Shown: in pieces, positions 10,560 to 22,357 of the stretch
Numbering within the stretch: the first letter of the stretch is position 1
Layout of the letters: each line of letters opens with the position of its first letter
From: Lycorma delicatula
Lineage: Eukaryota; Arthropoda; Insecta; Hemiptera; Fulgoridae
DNA: 64,000 bases
Reading direction: 5' to 3'
Assembly: GCF_047948215.1 (NCBI RefSeq)
Contig: NC_134467.1
Location: 35,555,020 to 35,619,019, forward strand
The notes under the pieces: generated by a model
Told to the model about the DNA's origin: nothing
Database searches by the model: none
The model's input: the letters and a program-made list of their open reading frames with translations, nothing else
Program-made: the position numbers and the translations under genes

Positions 10560-11571
10560 TCTATATAAATGAAAGACAATCATAATTTTGTGTGTACCGT
10601 AATAACTCAAAACTACTTCAACGATTTCGCTGAAAATTTCACAATTTATTATTATTCGTCTGGGGAGATTTTATATGTTGTTAGTTCCATATTATTTAAT
10701 AAATTAATATTTCAGTTAAATAAATGTCTACGGAAGTCGATATTGACTTACACAACGACAGATATAGACAATAACAATCGATACAGACGTTATCTCACGA
10801 TATATAAAACGACATTAAATTTAGCAAGAAAAGTTTTAGGTTATTTATAAGTTTTTTTTTTTTTTAGATTTATATAGTAGAGATTGGTGAGGTTTGAACA
10901 GTGAAAAACATTCCGACAATAGGAAAGAATTGCCGGATGCACTAGTAAATATACAGGCTGTTTGTAAAATGGTGAGCTGGCTATACTTTATCGGATTTTA
11001 CTTGTAAAACTAAACAAAAAAATATCCTTCGGAAAAAAATAACAATTTCTCCTTCGTTCTCCCACTGTCCACCATTTTGTTATTTTTATATAATAATTTA
11101 TATCTCAAGTTTGGAAATGAATCACATTAATATCTGCTAAGCATCTTGGTAATAAAGTTTTAAAATTAGCAAAAAAAAGTCATGTATTAAATACCTTCGC
11201 AAATTACAAATTGACGACCATTTTTATTTTTCAATCCGTTATATTTGCATAAATATTAACTTTATCAAAATTTATGTTTTGCTAAGACATTAAGCCTTTT
11301 ATTTTGAAGAAAATGACATTTCATTTTTGAAAAACGGTTAACAAATAGTAGAGTTACGGCAGAAAATGTATGTTGTAATTTTATGTCTGTTTTCATGTCC
11401 CCCACTTTACGTTCAATTCGATTAAACATTGATTATTTTCATTTATTGTTAAATCTAATATTGTAAATTTCTATCAAATTAAGTAATAATTTTCTCATAA
11501 TAATAGACTGAATAATTATGACACAAAATTACAACAAATATAGCAATAGCGAAGCATTGTGGGTCTGCTAG
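10560..11571 (+). mobile_element. Hel-2 non-autonomous Helitron (complete, 1,012 bp)
   Basis: It begins TCTATATAAATGAAAGACAA directly after A (10559). It ends AGCGAAGCATTGTGGGTCTG then CTAG at 11568-11571, followed by T. Both ends and the A|T target fit Helitrons. There is no Rep/helicase frame; the open frame near 10570-10850 has no recognised domain. Its internal 10985-11530 segment recurs inverted at 33205-33670. The 3' GAAGCATTG word is shared with Hel-1. Confidence 0.8.
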
Positions 11572-11610
11572 TTATAAAATAAAGTTAAATGGTTACTGCT
11601 GATATATTAG

Positions 11611-13371
11611 TTTATTAATATATATTAATTGAAGAACATAAGAAAGAAGCCGTAATGAGAACGGGAGTCCGAAAAGGATGTTCCCTATTTCAGTTACTTT
11701 TTAATCTTTACATAGAACTAGCAGTTAATGACATTAAAGAACAATTTAGATCCAGAGTAACAGTGAAAGATGAAAAGTTAAAGATGCAACGATTTATGAT
11801 AAATTCTACCCGAGAGTAGAAATGATTGAGATGGTACAATGAACGGCATGGATGAAGTCCTATACAAGAACTATTACATGAAAAGAACAGAACAAAAGTA
11901 ATGAAATATAGTAGAAATAAACAAGATGGACCGCTGAATGTAAAAATAGGAAGAGAAAAGATTATGTAGGTAGAATAAATTTTTTATTTAGGAAGTAGAA
12001 TTACTAAAGATGGACGAAGCAGGAGCGATATAAAATCCCGAATAGCACAGGCGAAACGAGCCTTCAGTCAGAAATATAGTTTTTTTTTAGATCAAAAATT
12101 AATTTAAATGCCAGGAAAATATTTTTGAAAAGTATATATTTGGAGCGTAGCTTTATATGGAAGTGAAACTTAGACGAGTATCTGAGAAGAAAAGATTTTA
12201 AAATGTGGTGCTATAGGAAATGGTTAAAAATCGGATGAATGGATAACGTGACGAATGAAGAGGTGTTGCGGCAAATAGATGAAGAAAGAAGTATTTGGAA
12301 AAATACTTATAGGCCACATCTGAAGGCATTCTGAAATTTTTTTTTTATCTTCAGTCAATTGACTGGTTTGATGCAGCTCTCCAAGATTCCCTATCTAGTG
12401 CTAGTCGTTTCATTTCAGTATACTCTCTACATTCTACATCCCTAACAATTTGTTTTACATATTCCAAACGTGGCCTGCCTACACAATTTTTTCCTTCTAC
12501 CTGTCCTTCCAATATCAAAGCGAATATTCCAGGATGCCTTAGTATGTGGCCTATAAATCTTTTCTCCTCCTATTTTCACAATCGGTGGTCCATCTTTGTT
12601 ATTTCTACTACATTTCATTACTTTTGTATTGTTCTTTTTTATTTTCATGCGTTAGTTCTTGCGTAGGACTTCATCCATGTCGTTCATTGTTTCTTCTAAA
12701 TCCTTTTTACTCTCGGCTAGAATTACTATATCATCAGCAAATCGTAGCATCCTTATCTTTTCACCTTCTACTGTTACTCCGAATCTAAATTGTTCTTTAA
12801 CATCATTAACTGCTAGTTCCATGTAAAGAATAAAATGTAACGGAGATAGGGAACATCCTTGTCGGACTCCCTTTCTTATTAGGGCTTCTTTCTTATGTTC
12901 TTTAATTGTTACTGTTGCTGTTTGGTTCCTGTACATGTTAGCAATTCTTCTATCTCTGTATTTGAACCCTAATTTTTTTAAAATGCTGAACATTTTATTC
13001 CAGTCTACGTTATCGAATGCCTTTTCTAGGTTTATAAACGCCAAGTATTTTGGTTTGTTTTTCTTTAATCTTCCTTCTACTATTAATCTGAGGCCTAAAA
13101 TTGCTTCCCTTGTCCCTATACTTTTCCTGAAACCAAATTGGTCTTCTGCTTACACTTCTTCCACTCTCCTCTCAATCCTGAAATAGTCGCATTAATAATG
13201 GAGGGACAGGTAAAAGGAAAAAATTGTGCAGGCAGGCAACGTTTGGAATATGTAAAACAAATTGTTAGAAATGTAGGATGTAGGGGGTATACCAAAATGA
13301 AACATCTAGCACTAGATAGGGAATCTTGGAGAGCTGCATCAAACCAGTCAAATTACCGAAAACAAAAAAAA
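11611..13371 (+). mobile_element. LINE-A, degenerate, interrupted by another LINE-A
   Basis: The outer copy reads 11628-12337 then resumes at 13185-13371. It covers the RT motif-B region (a decayed GVRKGCSLFQLLFNLY), a ruined FADD region, and the C-terminus. Multiple frameshifts and stops make it an old pseudogene. A 9-bp ATATATTAG at 11602-11610 and 13372-13380 is the probable target duplication. Confidence 0.75.
12338..13177 (-). mobile_element. LINE-A nested in LINE-A, internally deleted
   Basis: Inserted antisense in the older copy, with CTGAAAT duplicated at 12331-12337 and 13178-13184. From 13177 downward it encodes EDQFGFRKSIGT, LAFINLEKAFDNVDW (RT motif A), IRKGVRQGCSLSPLHF (motif B) and LRFADDIVILAES (motif C, FADD). 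At about 12570 it jumps from VKIGGEKI to the C-terminal segment, so roughly 420 bp are missing. The poly(A) appears as T(8) at 12338. One codon is lost at RR-IANMYRNQ. Confidence 0.85.
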
Positions 13372-13380
13372 ATATATTAG

Positions 13381-13741
13381 CAGTAAACATGTTTCAGGAA
13401 TTGAAAAGTATTTATATTTCATAATTATCTGCTAATATGGTTGAGCTAAAAAACAGGATGACAACTGCACTAATCTATGTAATAGAAGACTGTCTACAAC
13501 TCGTTGAAATAGAATTCACATCTTTTGATAATATTGTGTAGAAAATGAAGGAAATATTCGACATTTTTAACTTGGTAAGTAAAATTTTTAACATTTTTTA
13601 ATAGTAAATAATTTCATGTAATTGTACATTTTTTTTTATAATTGAAATTGGATTATTCTTTATATATGCAATGTAGTTATTACTCGATACAAATGAAGCC
13701 GTTTTTATTTTTGTCCCCAACTGTTTTACATTTTTATTTTA
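13381..13741. other. Unassigned AT-rich stretch
   Basis: No shared repeat or recognised coding frame is visible between the LINE-A end and the W repeat. Confidence 0.4.
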
Positions 13742-14264
13742 TAGTATTGTAATCGCGAAAAATGTTGGTTTTCAGATTTCAACGTAAGTAACCATTTTGA
13801 ACATCCCCGAAACCATTTTGACTAGTTTCAGCGTACGTTTGTTATCTCTATAAGTCAAAAAACGACTAGCCATAGAATGTTGATATTTTGAATTTAGGGC
13901 TGTTATAAAATCTAATTGTGAACTTCCCCTTTTGATTGCAATCGACTAGAACAAAACTGTCCAAAAAAAAGTCAAAATCCAAAAAAAATTAGATTTTGGA
14001 ATTTTTCATAACTACAGAAATAAGCGCTTATCAAGAGCTTTTCAACGATGTATCATAAGTGATACTTATTTTCATTGATTCCAGACTTATAGCTAAATAA
14101 AATTTTAATTAATGAAATATTTGGATTTTACAGGGCAGATATACATCGGTTCGAATTATACTTCATTTCCTTTTTTTAACTTTTTTTTTTAATTTAAATA
14201 TATTGGGTTATTAATAATTATGAACCTGTGATTGTAAAAAAAAAATTAACAATAATAACAAAAG

Positions 14265-14309
<45 letters not shown>

Positions 14310-14310
<1 letters not shown>

Positions 14311-15387
14311 GTTAAAACTTCTGAGAATTCTCGGATTGGATCCTAAATTGGTAAATATGATCGGTTTACCATTGACAAATCTAAAGTGAAGTTTTGTGGC
14401 GAATTTTCCGAACCTTTTTACATAAAATCCGGACTGAGACAAGACGACGGACTTTCATCTTTATTATTTAATTATGCACTAGAATTTCTGATGCGCGAAT
14501 GGTTTAAAATTAATCCAAAAAATATTCACATAGGCTACAAAAGAGATAACTTAAATTTAAATTGTCTACGTTTTGCCGACGACTTAGCTTTAGTAGCTAA
14601 TAGTAACGCAGAAGCCAGAATACAAATAACAAGTATAGAAGAACTTGCGAATAAAATTGGACTTGAAATTTCTTACGAAAAGACTAAAAAGATGGCTATA
14701 GATCCTTTAGTTATTAATTCTGTGAATATTAACGGAAATAAAGTAGAACTTGTCGAAAAATTTAAATATCTTGGAGAGATCATTACTTGTAATTGTAACG
14801 AAAAACAAAATTATAATAAATTATTTAAAGTTCTACAAGTAACCAAAAATACTTACAAAAAAAAATCGCTCTCGATTAACACTAAAATTAAACATTACAA
14901 AACTGTGGTTAAACCGGTAATTATTTACGCGAGCGAGACTTTATTTAGATTAAATCAGAAAAATAGGACTGAACCTTTGCTTAAATTTGAACGCAGCCTT
15001 AGAATCTGCATAAACAAAAAATATAAACGCGAAAATCAGTACAGATTATTGCCTAATAGATTTCTGTACGAAAACTTGGAATCCTTAATCGATACTATGA
15101 AAAAGAAGCGAATTTCTTTCTGCGCACACTTTTAAGATTACCGCAGGATAGGATTACTAAGAGAATTTTGGTCTTTAAAAAATCCGCCGTTATTGATCAA
15201 AGAAATTAAAGAAGATATGCAAGAATTAAATTTGACTTACGAAGATTTACTCAATAAATCCGAAAAATTAAAATTTGTTATTAAAGATCCGATTACCGAC
15301 TTTAAAGTAAGAACTTTTAATTATACAAAAAGGGTTTATTCAGAAGAGGATAGTAAAGCAAGATCATTAAAAATGACTAAATATTGA
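14310..15387 (+). pseudogene. LINE-B reverse transcriptase, C-terminal part
   Basis: The frame 14386-15135 (and back to about 14310) contains the RT motif-B segment KSGLRQDDGLSSLLFNYALE and motif C LRFADDLALVANS, followed by a thumb-like region with FKYLGEIIT and KPVIIYASETLF. After SFCAHF at 15133 the frame shifts; the sense continues through LKNPPLLIKEIKEDMQELN to a stop at 15387. The RT motif A, the endonuclease and the 5' end are absent. Motif B has DD where GD is usual, so damage probably predates truncation. The intact enzyme would have carried out target-primed reverse transcription. The family is related to, but clearly distinct from, LINE-A. Confidence 0.85.
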
Positions 15388-15480
15388 GAGAAAGTAAAAG
15401 TTAAGAACTTAAAGGACAAAAAAGACTTGAATTATTCTGACTAAAGTGGTCCTTTGCGGCCTTAAAAGTAAAAAAAAAAA
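14310..15480 (+). mobile_element. LINE-B, 5'-truncated, inside W
   Basis: A second non-LTR retrotransposon, bounded by (AT)n at 14269-14308 and by the tail GGCCTTAAAAGT then A(n) at about 15475. The AT surroundings hide any target duplication. A relative lies inverted at 34513-35290. Confidence 0.8.
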
Positions 15481-15640
15481 ATATATATATATATATAATA
15501 AAATTAATATGTAATATATTATTACATATATTATATATATTACATATATATAATTAATATAATTATATATATGTAATAAAATTATATATAATTTAATAGA
15601 CATAAAATGAAGTCATGTGATGTCTACATCAGATCTTTAT

Positions 15641-15835
15641 TTTTATTTTCAACACAACTTAATGCAACATTAGAATAGATAAGATGACATAATATTAAAG
15701 TAACAAACTTTCAATTTAACACTAACTAATCCTGTAAAGCTAGATGATATTATAAATAACGCTGTAATTAAGAGAAGGCACATTTACACTCTGAAAGTTA
15801 CCCTTCTTCTACATTTGTGTGTGTAATAATTATAC

Positions 15836-15895
<60 letters not shown>

Positions 15896-16191
15896 TATCA
15901 ATATCAAAGCAGAAGTACTTAAACCAGATTTGATATTAGTTTGTCTAAGCAAGGTTCATTATCGCAACTTCTCAGTCATACGGTATGGCAAATCCGTTTC
16001 AATCTTAGTTTTCCCTTACCCAACAATATTTCCCTCACGTATGCTCTTTATTTTTCTAATTTTTTATTACTATCTCCCTCTTAATCTTAATTATTTAGCC
16101 ATTATTTATAATTAATTTCTATTTTATTTTTGCTAGAACAAATTTTTTTAATGTGTCTTTATTTTTTCAAATTTATTTTATTTATATATTC
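15641..16191. other. Unassigned stretch with an (AT)n tract
   Basis: Holds a 49-bp (AT)n at 15841-15889. No other shared repeat or recognised frame is visible. Confidence 0.5.
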
Positions 16192-16882
16192 CTAGATTTT
16201 AGTATATATATATATATATATATATAGATTAAATGAACATAATTGATGGTATGATAAAACATTAACAAAATGCACATTACGGAACTTCACAAAATTTAAT
16301 CTTTCCCTTTTTACATTTTACCCTTTCTCCCTTTCTCCCTGTCCTTTCCTCCCTTTCACCATATTCATTTTCATTTTTATTACCTTTCCCTCTTTTCCCT
16401 TCTCCTTCCCTTTCCCAACCGACATCCATTTCTCTTTTAATTATTTCCCTTTTCCCCTTTCCAATCATCCATTCCCTTTTTCCTTTTCATCCTTTCTCTT
16501 TTCACTTTCCTTTTCCACTTTTTTCCATAATTTCCTTCTACCTTTTATCTTTTTCCCTTTTCTCCCTTTTATACCCGCGCGAAAATTCGGTCCAGTAGTT
16601 TTTTATTCTACAGCGTACACAGATATCGGAAACATTGAAATGGAATCGTAAAATATTTAATTTAGCATGTATGCTTTTACGTCCAACAAATAGCGCTGTT
16701 TTTTTTTAAAAAAAACAACAAAAAACATGTTTTTACCTGTCACAAATGTGACATTTTAGGTATATAAAAACACGCGAGTATTCGAAAGCAACGTTGTGTA
16801 AAAATGTCAAAGCAATCGGTGAAGAATTTTCGGAGATATAAGATTTTGGACAAACAATCATTTACATTTTTATTTATATAGA
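16192..16882 (-). mobile_element. Hel-1 Helitron, 3' end lost
   Basis: On the minus strand the element starts at 16882 with TCTATATAAATAAAAATG after A. It contains the purine/pyrimidine tract (about 16300-16570) and the (AT)n, then stops about 30 bp short of the usual GAAGCATTG..CTAG end. A CCTAG at 16191-16195 may be a decayed end or chance. Confidence 0.7.
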
Positions 16883-17252
16883 TATATTGTGCAATAGGAT
16901 TTCTTTATCTATTACAAGATAATAACTGCTTCAAAGAATTATTCTATTAATTTATAAAAAGAAAAAAGTATCTAATCTTATATACAGATGATTTATAAAG
17001 AATATAAAATAACTTTCAGTAAATGATTTTCTAGTAAAAATAAAAAAAGTAAAATTTTCTTCTTTTTTCATTGGTGGGATCAAAAATAGGTCAATACATT
17101 TGAAAAATTCGTGTTAACTTTGAAATAAAGTCAAGGTGAAATACAAGGTCATCGTGAGGTGTCTCGCTCCAATCTCAGTAACCTTTGCTTATGTCATTTA
17201 TTTGTACTGTGCTAGTTTACGAATCGTCTGAGGAGATTTATATGAAACGCTG

Positions 17253-17319
<67 letters not shown>

Positions 17320-17440
17320 ACATATATTTTTTAAAAGTAAAAACGATTGTTAAAATATTTCTCAATACCAAAAGTACGTAAATTTTCTATCCGCTTCATG
17401 ACTTAACGAAGTAATGGCATTAGGTTACCATAATATATAC

Positions 17441-17483
<43 letters not shown>

Positions 17484-17905
17484 TTATTTTTTTTAGGCTA
17501 TTATAAAACGCTAATACTGTGTTAATAGAATTAAACTACCAAGCTCTTTAGTCTGTTTTATGGATGTAGAAAGAGTTTGCGGTAAAATTTTATAAAAAAT
17601 AAATATTGTGTGTGTTTGTATGTGTCTGTGTGTATGTCTATTTGCGTGTAAAGTTGAATAAATTATTCTTTTTAACGAAAGAATTGAATACGGTTTGCAT
17701 AATTTTGTCTTAAATTTGTATCATAATGTAGGGGGAAATATTATAATACTAGGATTATAGTTATAACTCTAAAAATATATATATATGAATTAGTCTAATC
17801 ACTTGTTCTTTTGTTTAAAAACCAAAAATAGATAATATATTTAAATTCTTAAATCCGTATAACTGTACAGATTAAAAAAAAAACCATATATATATATATA
17901 TATTC

Positions 17906-17942
<37 letters not shown>

Positions 17943-18112
17943 AAATATCCCCGCCAGAATATGAAATATTTAGAAACATTATCATAAGTTCGCGTACAGG
18001 AAATTCGCATGGAATAATGGAGAAAGGAAGAGAACGAAAATTCCGACGATGAACTATTCCTTCGAAGTTCTCTCTGAAGATTAGTACAGAGGTAGTTCGT
18101 AATATCAATCTT
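16883..18112. other. Microsatellite-rich stretch without genes
   Basis: Contains (AT)n then (AC)n at 17258-17325, (AT)n at 17446-17480, and (AT)n then (GA)n at 17884-17943. Elsewhere it is AT-rich with no recognised frame. Confidence 0.55.
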
Positions 18113-18250
18113 ACATCGGTATCTACGATCTAGTATTCAAATCCGTGTAAAAACAACTGACTTTACTAGGACATGAACGCTGGAACTCTCGACTTCCAAA
18201 TCAGCTGATTCGGAAAGAATCATTCACCATTATATCAAGCCGGTGGGTTA
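18113..18250 (-). mobile_element. SINE-1, 5' half only
   Basis: Minus-strand head of SINE-1 (ending CCGGTGGGTTA at 18250) with both promoter boxes recognisable but the 3' half missing. It faces head to head with plus-strand SINE-1 sequence starting at 18251. Confidence 0.8.
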
Positions 18251-18606
18251 GAAATGGTCAGCCTGAGTCAGCAGAAGATTAACCCACCGGGTTGGTCTAG
18301 TGGTGAACGCGTCTACCCAAATCAACTTATTTGAAAGTCCAGCGTTCAAATCCTAGTAAAATCAGTTGTTTTTACACGGATTTGAATACTAGATCGTGGA
18401 TACCGGTATTCTTTGGTGGTTGGGTTTCAATTAACCACACATCTTAGTAATGGTCGAACTGAGACTGCACAAGACTACACTTTTACACTCATATATATAT
18501 ATCATCCTCTGAAGTAATATCTGAACACCGGAAGCTAAACAGGGAAAAGAGAGAGTCTGTATAAGATTACACCTCATTTACATGCCATACATACCATCCT
18601 CATCTC
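18251..18606 (+). mobile_element. SINE-1 fragment hosting another SINE-1
   Basis: 18251-18280 (GAAATGGTCAGCCTGAG) and 18569-18606 (CACCTCATTTACATG) are consecutive pieces of SINE-1 interrupted by a complete SINE-1 at 18281-18552. Confidence 0.75.
18281..18552 (+). mobile_element. SINE-1, full length, nested in SINE-1
   Basis: Head AACCCACCGGGTTGGTCTAG, B box GCGTTCAAATCC and tail GCTAAACAGGGAAAAGAG are all present. The presumed duplication GAGTCAGCAGAAGATT (18265-18280) and GAGTCTGTATAAGATT (18553-18568) matches at 13 of 16 positions. Confidence 0.8.
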
Positions 18607-18861
18607 ATTGAACTTGTTGTTTGGGGGGGGGGGGGTTGTTCACTAGTTAAACAGACTGCAACATACACATTAGGAAATATTATTAATTAAGAAAAAAAAC
18701 AGCTTGAAATGAAGGAAAAGAAGAATATTTCGTTTTAATTAAAAGTGTTATATAATGAGGTAGCCAGCTCAAATATGAACTAATCTGTTTGAAATGAGAG
18801 CAAAATTAATTTTCTATTAAATGCTTTAAATAATTTTTTAGTAGAAATATTTTAAATTTGT
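18607..18861. other. Short spacer with a G13 run
   Basis: A homopolymer of 13 G lies at 18623-18635. Nothing else is recognised. Confidence 0.5.
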
Positions 18862-20293
18862 AGAATTACTGCGCAGTGCAGGTAAGGAAGCGACTGATAG
18901 ATTATACAGACTGGTGTGTAATATTTATGAAAAAGGGTAATTTCCGTCAGACTTCAAAAAAAGTGTTATAGTAATGATACCAAACAAAGCAGGGGCAGGT
19001 AAATGTGAAGAATACAGAACAATTAGTTTAACTAATCATTCATCAAAAATCTTAACTAGAATTCTATACAGAAGAATGGAGAGGAGAGTGGAGGAAGTGT
19101 TAGGAGAAGACCAATTTGGTTTCAGGAAATGTATAGAGACAAGGGAAGCAATTTTAGGCCTCAGATTAATAGTAGAAGGAAGATTAAAGAAAAAGAAACC
19201 AATATACTTGGCGTTTATAGACCTAGAAAAGGCATTCGATAACGTACTGGAATAAAATGTTCAGCATTTTAAAAAAATTAGGGTTCAAATACAGAGATAG
19301 AAGAACAATTGCTAACATGTACAGGAACCAAAAAGCAACAGTAACAATTGAAGAACATAAGAAAGAAGCCGTAATAAGAAAGGGAGTCCAACCAGGATGT
19401 TCCCTATCTCCGTTACTTTTTAATCTTTACATGCAACTAGCAGTTAATGATGTTAAAAAACAATTTAGATTCGGTGTAACAGTACAAGGTGAAAAGATAA
19501 AGATGCTACGATTTGCTGATGATATAGTAATTCTAGCCGAGAGTAAAAAGGATTTAGAAGAAACAATGAACGGCATAGATGAAGTCCTACGGAAGAACTA
19601 TCGCATGAAAATAAACAAGAACAAAACAAAAGTAATGAAATGTAGTAGAAATAACAAAGATGGACCACTGAATGTGAATATAGGAGGAGAAAAAATTATG
19701 GAGGTAGAAGAATTTTGTTATTTGGGAAGTAGAATTAGTAAAGATGTACGAAGCAGGAGCGATATAAAATGCCGAATAGCACAAGCTAAACTAGCCTTCA
19801 GTAAGAAATATAATTTGTTTACATCAAAAATTAATTTAAATGTCAGGAAATGATTTTTGAAAGTGTATGTTTGGAGTGTCGCTTTATATGGAAGTGAAAC
19901 TTGGACAATCGGAGTATCTGAGAAGAAAAGATTAGAAGCTTTTGAAATGCGGTGCTATAGGAGAATGTTAAAAATCAGATGGTTGGATAAAGTGACAAAT
20001 GAAGAAGTATTTTCTTCAAATAGATGAAGAAAGAAGCATTTGGAAAAATATAGTTAAAAGAAGAGACAGACTTATAGGCCACATACTAAGGCATCCTGGA
20101 ATAGTCGCTTTAATATTGGAGGGACAAGTCGAAGGAAAAAATTGTGTAGGCAGGCCACGTTTGGAATATGTTAAACTAATTGTTAGGGATGTAGGATGTA
20201 GAGGGTATACTGAAATGAAACGACTAGCACTAGATAGGGAATCTTGGAGAGCTGCATCAAACCAGTCAAATTGACTGAAGACAAAAAAAAAAA
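18862..20293 (+). mobile_element. LINE-A, longest copy in the window
   Basis: About 1.43 kb, ending GACTGAAGAC then A(n) at about 20282-20293. It reaches further 5' than any other copy. I could not see a clear target duplication, so the left edge is approximate. Confidence 0.85.
18866..20274 (+). pseudogene. LINE-A reverse transcriptase, palm to C-terminus
   Basis: Segments in order: LYRLVCNIYEKG then a stop; SDFKKSVIVMIPNKAGAGKC (RT motif 0/1 region); TISLTNHSSKILTRILYRR; EDQFGFRK; LAFIDLEKAFDNV (motif A). A 2-base deletion at about 19250 shifts the frame. Then IRKGVQPGCSLSPLLFNLYM (motif B, with RQ changed to QP), LRFADDIVILAES (motif C), EEFCYLGSRISKD, a stop where Arg should be (19851-19853), and the C-terminus to NQSN. 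It gives the fullest view of the RT domain. No apurinic endonuclease domain is present. Two stops and two frame changes show it is dead. Confidence 0.88.
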
Positions 20294-21011
20294 ATTTAAT
20301 TTTATAATGTATAATTACTTCAAATTCTCACATCGTACTTAATAAATTATTCCTTTTCTAAAAAAAACTTAAGACTTTACTCAAAAAGAAAAAACTTATT
20401 GAAATTGGTCCATTTGTTAAATAAAAAAAAAAAAAAAAATAGTATGAATCGAATTGAAAAACCTCTTCTTTAATGAAGTCAGTAAAAATCCAATTATATA
20501 AGAGCAACGTCTTCTTAGAATAGTTTTTTTTATTTAATACAATTTTCTTTTTAATTTTATCCATCTTTAAGCTGGTAATAAAAGAAAAAGGTAAACTAAT
20601 TTTATTCGTACTATAGTACATACTTAAGGTAGAATTACATGTTAAAAAATAAATAAATGTTTATAGCTGAAGTAGACAGTATATAAAGAAGATAATTTAA
20701 AAGGAAATTTGAACAGAGCGACGACAATTCTTTTCTATCTTTAAACATTTTTCTTGTATTTATATAAAAATTTGTATATATACCTTGATTTTATTATTTT
20801 TAATAGATTATATTTTATTAATATACTTAATTTTATTGCAATTGCATATCAAATAATTTATTCAATATAAATTTAATATCTAATGATCTGATCAATATAA
20901 ATAAATAAATTTAAATACCTAGGAGATACCATAACACGTAACATCAATTAGAAAATAAACTGGCAATAAAGAACTGAGAAACATAAAAAAAAAACATTAA
21001 TAACTACCCAA

Positions 21012-21055
<44 letters not shown>

Positions 21056-21256
21056 TGTATACGATAACCCTCGTATGTTACTGTAAATTTGATTAATGAT
21101 CATCCTTAATTCCCGGTGAATTTAATTATCCGTTGGAGAATTTAATAAATATATAATAATTTATTAAACATAAAGGTAATTTTAAATATTCTCCATATTA
21201 TCATATTTTATGTATTGTAAACAATTCGACTACAAGCAGAAATTACCGAATTAATT
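20294..21256. other. AT-rich stretch without genes
   Basis: Very AT-rich, with (AT)n at 21016-21051. No shared repeat or recognised frame is visible. Confidence 0.5.
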
Positions 21257-21476
21257 TTTTTTTATTCGTCTTTATTCACCTCGCCGACCGGAGTCAGACC
21301 CGCAACTAACCATTAACACAACTCTGGGGGGAGTGCCATTGCCTCAAACTACCTCGGCGGTTACCCTGGGCCCGGTTAATACCGTCCCCAAGTCAACAAC
21401 CAAGCAGCCAGGACTCGGTCTTAGGACCCCTTTGAGGTCCTCTCGCCGTGACTCCGGTCTTGATGCCAAGTTAGTT
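21257..21476 (-). mobile_element. GC-richer block, possible LINE 3' untranslated end
   Basis: A sharp jump to GC-rich sequence follows a T9 run, which would be the poly(A) of a minus-strand insertion. Composition and abruptness resemble the R1-like 3' ends elsewhere in the window, but I see no coding frame or sequence match. The assignment is an inference. Confidence 0.35.
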
Positions 21477-22105
21477 AGTTTTATTATCGTTGAATAAATT
21501 ATAATCTTTCCAAAGTCATTTATCTCGTTTTTAATTATTAAAGGAACCTATTATATATAGCCTGATATTCAAAACTTTTTCATCCGAAAATTCAAGAAAA
21601 TTAATATGAAAACCTCCATCAATCACCGTATTAAGTTTCCTTTTTTTCACTTTTTAGGAATGTTCAAAGATGAATATATTCACCAATTTATGCAGTTTTC
21701 GATTCTTTTTTAATATACTATACAGAAAATATAGGTTTTCCAGGTTTTTCTCGACTTTTTTTCTAATTTATTAAAACTTATTTGTGTCTTGTTACTTTTG
21801 CTGTTCAAAATACGGGTCTCCAGTTTAAAAATATAAGTAAAGAAGTAATTAATAAAAATTGTACAAACTAATTACTTAACATTGCAATATCTGATAATAA
21901 TTACTAAATGATTTTTTTTAATTGTTAACTTATACACTAGCACGTCCAGTGATTTATCGAGACCAAACTACATTAACTTTACTGATTTGATTTTATAAAA
22001 ATGGGTTGTTTATAAAATTGTTAAACTCGGTAACTGAGAATTTATTAATTACATATGTGCGGCAATGAGAAATTCCAAAAGGGATCCCCTACCAGGACTA
22101 CGGTC
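21477..22105. other. AT-rich stretch without genes
   Basis: No shared repeat or recognised frame is visible. The last 60 bp before 22106 become GC-richer and may belong to the R1-like fragment. Confidence 0.4.
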
Positions 22106-22357
22106 TTACATTCCCCCATTGCCAATGCAATGGAGTCCCCAACCATTCATCGATGTGGGACGCCGGAGCTTCCCACCACTCCCGGATGGAGTGTCTCTCG
22201 CAGGAACCACGCCTTCACTGTCTAGGAGCAGCTTCGGGGCTCCTCTCTCCGGATTCGTGCCCTGCATGTTGCATGAACATCGAGCCTCCCTCCGACAGTC
22301 CTTCCGTACGTGACCGGCCTCTTCACAGTTGAAACAGAGACCGCTGCGAATGAATTT
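22106..22357 (-). pseudogene. R1-like LINE ORF1 fragment with CCHC zinc knuckle
   Basis: The minus strand reads GLCFNCEEAGHVRKDCRREA, a perfect CX2CX4HX4C knuckle with its four ligands at 22336-22295, followed by RCSC. In R1-clade ORF1 (Gag-like) proteins the last knuckle is followed by a similar Arg-Cys-X-X-Cys tail, and this knuckle binds the element's RNA. The frame continues about 60 codons of Gly/Pro/Arg-rich sequence to a stop at 22106-22108. Upstream of the knuckle the frame enters AT-rich DNA, so only the C-terminal end survives. No paired ORF2 is adjacent. A retroviral-type Gag is an alternative that I judge less likely. Confidence 0.75.

Larger units (their letters stand above)
13742..15640 (+). 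repeat. W-family repeat, split by LINE-B
   Basis: 13742-14268 matches the W family: ATCGCGAAAAATGTTGG, the hairpin around GTCAAAATCC/GGATTTTG-type arms near 13972-14010, and a CATCGGTTCGAAT word at 14145-14157. The W 3' end, TCATGTGATGTCTACATCAG, is found at 15612-15631. Everything between is (AT)n plus LINE-B. It is non-coding. Confidence 0.65.

Noticed and set aside
16191..16195. CCTAG as the 3' end of the Hel-1 copy at 16192
   Set aside because: The expected GAAGCATTG hairpin region is missing, so the CTAG may be chance; I treat the end as lost.
19465..19784. Minus-strand frames rich in Cys, Leu and Ser, recurring at several loci
   Set aside because: They are antisense shadows of the LINE-A RT region and recur only because LINE-A does.
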